Position numbers and translations under genes: made by a program. The notes under the pieces were generated by a model. The model searched no databases. It was not told where the DNA came from and saw only the letters and a list, made by a program, of their open reading frames with translations. From NCBI RefSeq assembly GCF_902635505.1, contig NC_045432.1, positions 75,399,823 through 75,463,822 on the forward strand: a stretch of 64,000 bases of DNA, written 5' to 3'. Shown here one piece after another: positions 61,425 to 64,000 of the stretch. The number at the start of each line of letters is the position of its first letter. Within the stretch, counting starts at the first letter, position 1. The stretch comes from Sarcophilus harrisii. Lineage: Eukaryota > Chordata > Mammalia > Dasyuromorphia > Dasyuridae.

Positions 61425-61535
61425 TTCAGGAGTTTCCCAAAGCTCCCAGAAGTGAAATGACTTGCTCAGGTTCACACAGCCAGAATCAGAAGGGGACTGG
61501 AATTCAGATCTCTCAAGCCTCTGGCCATACTTCAT
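61425..61535 (-). mobile_element. MIR fragment, minus strand
   Basis: GAAATGACTTGCTCAGGTTC, ACACAGCCAGAATCAGAAGG and GGAATTCAGATCTCTCAAGC give the reversed MIR core and head. Confidence 0.8.
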
Positions 61536-61869
61536 CTTCCAAGTTTCATGCCTGATTCTAAGTTAGAAACTGCAAAACAACTAAAAGCACGTCACTACCT
61601 TTCCATGGCGACTTTCAGCAGAGATGCTAATGCCTGTCTTTGGGACACTGGACCAAGCTTTGTCCCGGTAGGGTCCAGGGCATGTACTGTAGGCAACTGT
61701 GAGCTCCTCTGTGCAGAAGGCACCAAGAGGCTACTCTGTCCAGTTTCTCTCTTCATAGCATACGCTGATAGAACATGGCCCATGGAGGGCAAGTTTGACA
61801 GGCCCATCCAAGACGAGCTTGGGCTCCAATTGCCAAATCTAAGGCCAGGGTTCATATAATACCAGTAGA

Positions 61870-62240
61870 GGCAGGTTTTTGTTTTCTGAAATCGTTATCG
61901 GTAGTTGTTATGGCCTGAGATCTCTTTAACATATCTCTTTATGGAATATTGTGTTTTTTGAATGCTTCTGGCCAATTTGCATATATTATTTGCCTAATTA
62001 AATGCTTTTAATCCCTACAGAATTTAACCTACCAACTAATCTTATGCATAATTTTCTTTTGGTTATTATTCCTTTAGCTTTCATTCTTGGCACAATAATT
62101 AGGAAAGTGCTTGGTTATTAGTAGTGGCTTTAGAAGTAGTAATTAACCATTGCTTCATCAAAGGGGACAACAATTCTCTTTTTGTCCACTGAGGCAGCTA
62201 ATTCTATTTACCTTCTCTTTTGGCCCCGATTTATCTATGC
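61870..62240. promoter_or_regulatory. Strongest candidate conserved non-coding element
   Basis: About 370 bases of AT-rich sequence densely packed with homeodomain/POU-like cores: CCAATTTGCATATATTATTT, GCCTAATTAAATGC, CAACTAATCTTATGCATAAT, GGCACAATAATTAGG, AGTAATTAACC, GCAGCTAATTC. It contains no repeat signature and no open frame. The texture resembles vertebrate developmental enhancers. No target gene can be assigned; the serotonin receptor lies about 26 kb away. Confidence 0.4.
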
Positions 62241-62434
62241 ACTATGTAACCGACAACGAGAGCCCACGAGACCGCTCTCATCGGTTCCCTCGGCCCCACG
62301 GCCTCCCCTCACAGCTCCGTGTTGGACTTTAATTTGATGCACTATGCATTTCTCAAGGGGCTATTGGGAGCTAGATGCTGGGGAGTGAGTGGCCCCAATA
62401 AACTAGAGCCCAGCAATTATATTTAAGAGTCCCA

Positions 62435-62680
62435 GTGGTCTAGAACAAAGAACATTGGACTCGAGGGCAGAAGACCCCAGGTTTGAATCTTGGTTCTCAT
62501 GCTTACTGACAGACAGTTTAATCCTAAACACACTTCTTAATCTCTCTGGGCCTCAGTTTCCCCATCCTTAAATGGGGGAAATAGTGGAAATAGTACCTGT
62601 AATACCTTTCCAATCAGATCGCTATGAGCACTTAAAGTAATCTGCAAACCTGAAGCATTAAATATCAGCAAAATGTGATA
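62435..62680 (+). mobile_element. MIR-type SINE, plus strand, near full length
   Basis: AGTGGTCTAGAACAAAGAAC, CCAGGTTTGAATCTTGGTTC (box B), TCTCTGGGCCTCAGTTTCCC, CAATCAGATCGCTATGAG and GCAAACCTGAAGCATTAAAT follow the full MIR order. Confidence 0.9.
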
Positions 62681-62699
62681 AAATATCACATTTTGTTAA

Positions 62700-64000
62700 C
62701 TTGGAGATTTTCATCAGAGAGACAAGCAAGTCGAGTGAGAAATGCACAGCACCCATGGTCAGAAGATGGAAGTTCCAGACCCATTATTTTACTCAACCTG
62801 TGAGGATGAACAAAGTATACCCTCACTCTGGGTCTTTGTCTTCCCATTTGGAAAGAAAAGAAATTTTTTTTCCCCTTGTGTGTGGCCCGTGACTGTTTAT
62901 TCTTATACTAGTGGACCTGGAGAGAGGAACTTTGGGGAAAGCAAAGTTGGTTCTTCCTCAATTTAGGCCCCTAAAATAAAACCCACTGCTGGAATTCTAG
63001 GAGTGCGAAGATAAAATTAGAAGCAATGGCTTTCTCCAAGGGTTTGATTACGAAGGTCTCTTTATATCCATGTCTGAATTCCAGACCAGAAAACCAGACC
63101 GGACAGAGAAGGATTCTGTTCTAGGAGGGGCTATTCCCATCGTGTGGTCATTGCTACAGTCACAGCTCAAAGAAATACGGGATGAGGCTGCAAAGAATAA
63201 AGGGATTCAAAAGGTGGGAAGACATCTAGGTAACAAGAATGTGCTTTGGGAGGTAGGGAGGAAGGGGGATCGAGGTTGGCTTTTGTTGGTTGTCCATAGG
63301 AATCGGACTCGGTGTGCCCTTGGAAACGGGGCTTTCAGGTTGGTAGGATAATGTCTACTTAACAGAGCACTCGTTACCAAGATGCCAGCCTGGGCTGTAA
63401 CAGATCTAGCCATCTTATCTCAGTTCTACCCAGTGCTTGCTGGGGAACCAATGACTGAACACCTTTCTCTTTTTATATTTAATAATACTTGGACTATCTG
63501 CCTCATTGGAATTTGAGTAAGGATCAAATGAAAAAGCAAACAGGATTTTGCTGATCATAAAGGAATATTCATTATTGTTACTTTTGTTTAAATATGTATC
63601 CTGCTCGTTGAGGCAGAATTAATTAATAATTACTCTTTTTTTCTATGGCTCTAAATTAAACTGCAAATTTTTGAAGGCAGGGAACATAGGACATTTCATT
63701 TATTTCTGCATCCCACAGCACCCAGCACTGTGTCCTGCACTCAGAAAACATCTACGGCTATGACCCTCCTGATCAAACACTAGTCCAAGCCAACAGCCGA
63801 TATTCAGATGGATAGTTTCTTTGTTAATTCTTCCCATTTTGATATTTCTCTGCTCTGTTGCCACCTCTCCCTGCTTTCTCTTGCTATGTGAAAGCCTTAT
63901 GGAAATCTCCAAGGACAGCTTGGTGTGGGTGGAAATCGGGCCTTCTCTCTGTCAGCTTCCTGAGACAGTGGATTCTCTTAATTAGCAAAGTTCAGAGCTC
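62700..64000. other. Right-hand end, no recognised gene
   Basis: A weak old MIR/L3-like piece lies at about 63670-63770 (TGAAGGCAGGGAACATAGGA, CAGCACCCAGCACTGTGTCC). An AT-rich patch at about 63590-63665 has TTAATTAATAATTACTC. Nothing else is identified. Confidence 0.35.

Noticed and set aside
1-64000. CRISPR arrays, operons, ribosome binding sites, tRNA or rRNA genes
   Set aside because: None seen. The tRNA-like boxes all belong to SINEs, and the genome type is a mammalian nucleus.

Overview
This is a mammalian nuclear window, most likely marsupial. It is dense in L1 LINEs and in MIR/THER-type and MAR1-like tRNA-derived SINEs, has one spliced receptor gene with GT-AG introns, and shows no bacterial gene organisation. 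The marsupial reading rests on my recognition of the repeat types; the species cannot be told from the sequence alone.

Layout. Positions 1 to about 26 kb are AT-rich and built almost entirely of L1. There is the 5' part of one minus-strand copy at the left edge, a 60-bp L1 3' stub at about 870, and a short L1 3' piece at about 2.8-3.3 kb. A nearly complete minus-strand L1 spans 3.3-8.6 kb. Then come an orphan L1 5' end (9.5 kb), several older minus-strand L1 remnants (10.0-18.15 kb), and a 5'-truncated plus-strand L1 with clear target duplications (14.35-15.27 kb). A full-length but decayed plus-strand L1 (18.74-25.08 kb) has a perfect 15-bp target duplication. From about 26 kb to the right edge the DNA is much richer in G+C, L1 is essentially absent, and only short SINEs, one L2-like piece and simple repeats interrupt unique sequence.

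The one convincing host gene is on the minus strand at 35489-31429. Its three coding exons (304, 201 and 905 bases) join in frame to an intact 469-residue class A GPCR of the 5-HT2 serotonin receptor family. Its membrane core and second intracellular loop are closest to 5-HT2C, but some positions match 5-HT2A or 5-HT2B, the gene is very compact, it lacks the 5-HT2C-type signal peptide, and its cytoplasmic tail carries five copies of a five-residue repeat. This fits a 5-HT2C-like paralogue rather than orthodox HTR2C. The intron after the 201-base exon contains a 16-base segment complementary to the exact exon segment that is A-to-I edited in HTR2C, although it lies about 1.1 kb downstream and not beside the exon.

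The right half (36-64 kb) has no recognisable coding gene. It holds an 800-bp purine-strand tract at about 46.0-46.85 kb, scattered SINEs, and several AT-rich islands full of homeodomain- and octamer-like sites (notably 61.87-62.24, 57.02-57.34, 55.11-55.29, 53.75-53.96 and 39.53-39.78 kb) that look like candidate conserved non-coding elements. A short minus-strand reading frame at 60360-60142 begins with a signal-peptide-like segment followed by basic cleavage-like sites.
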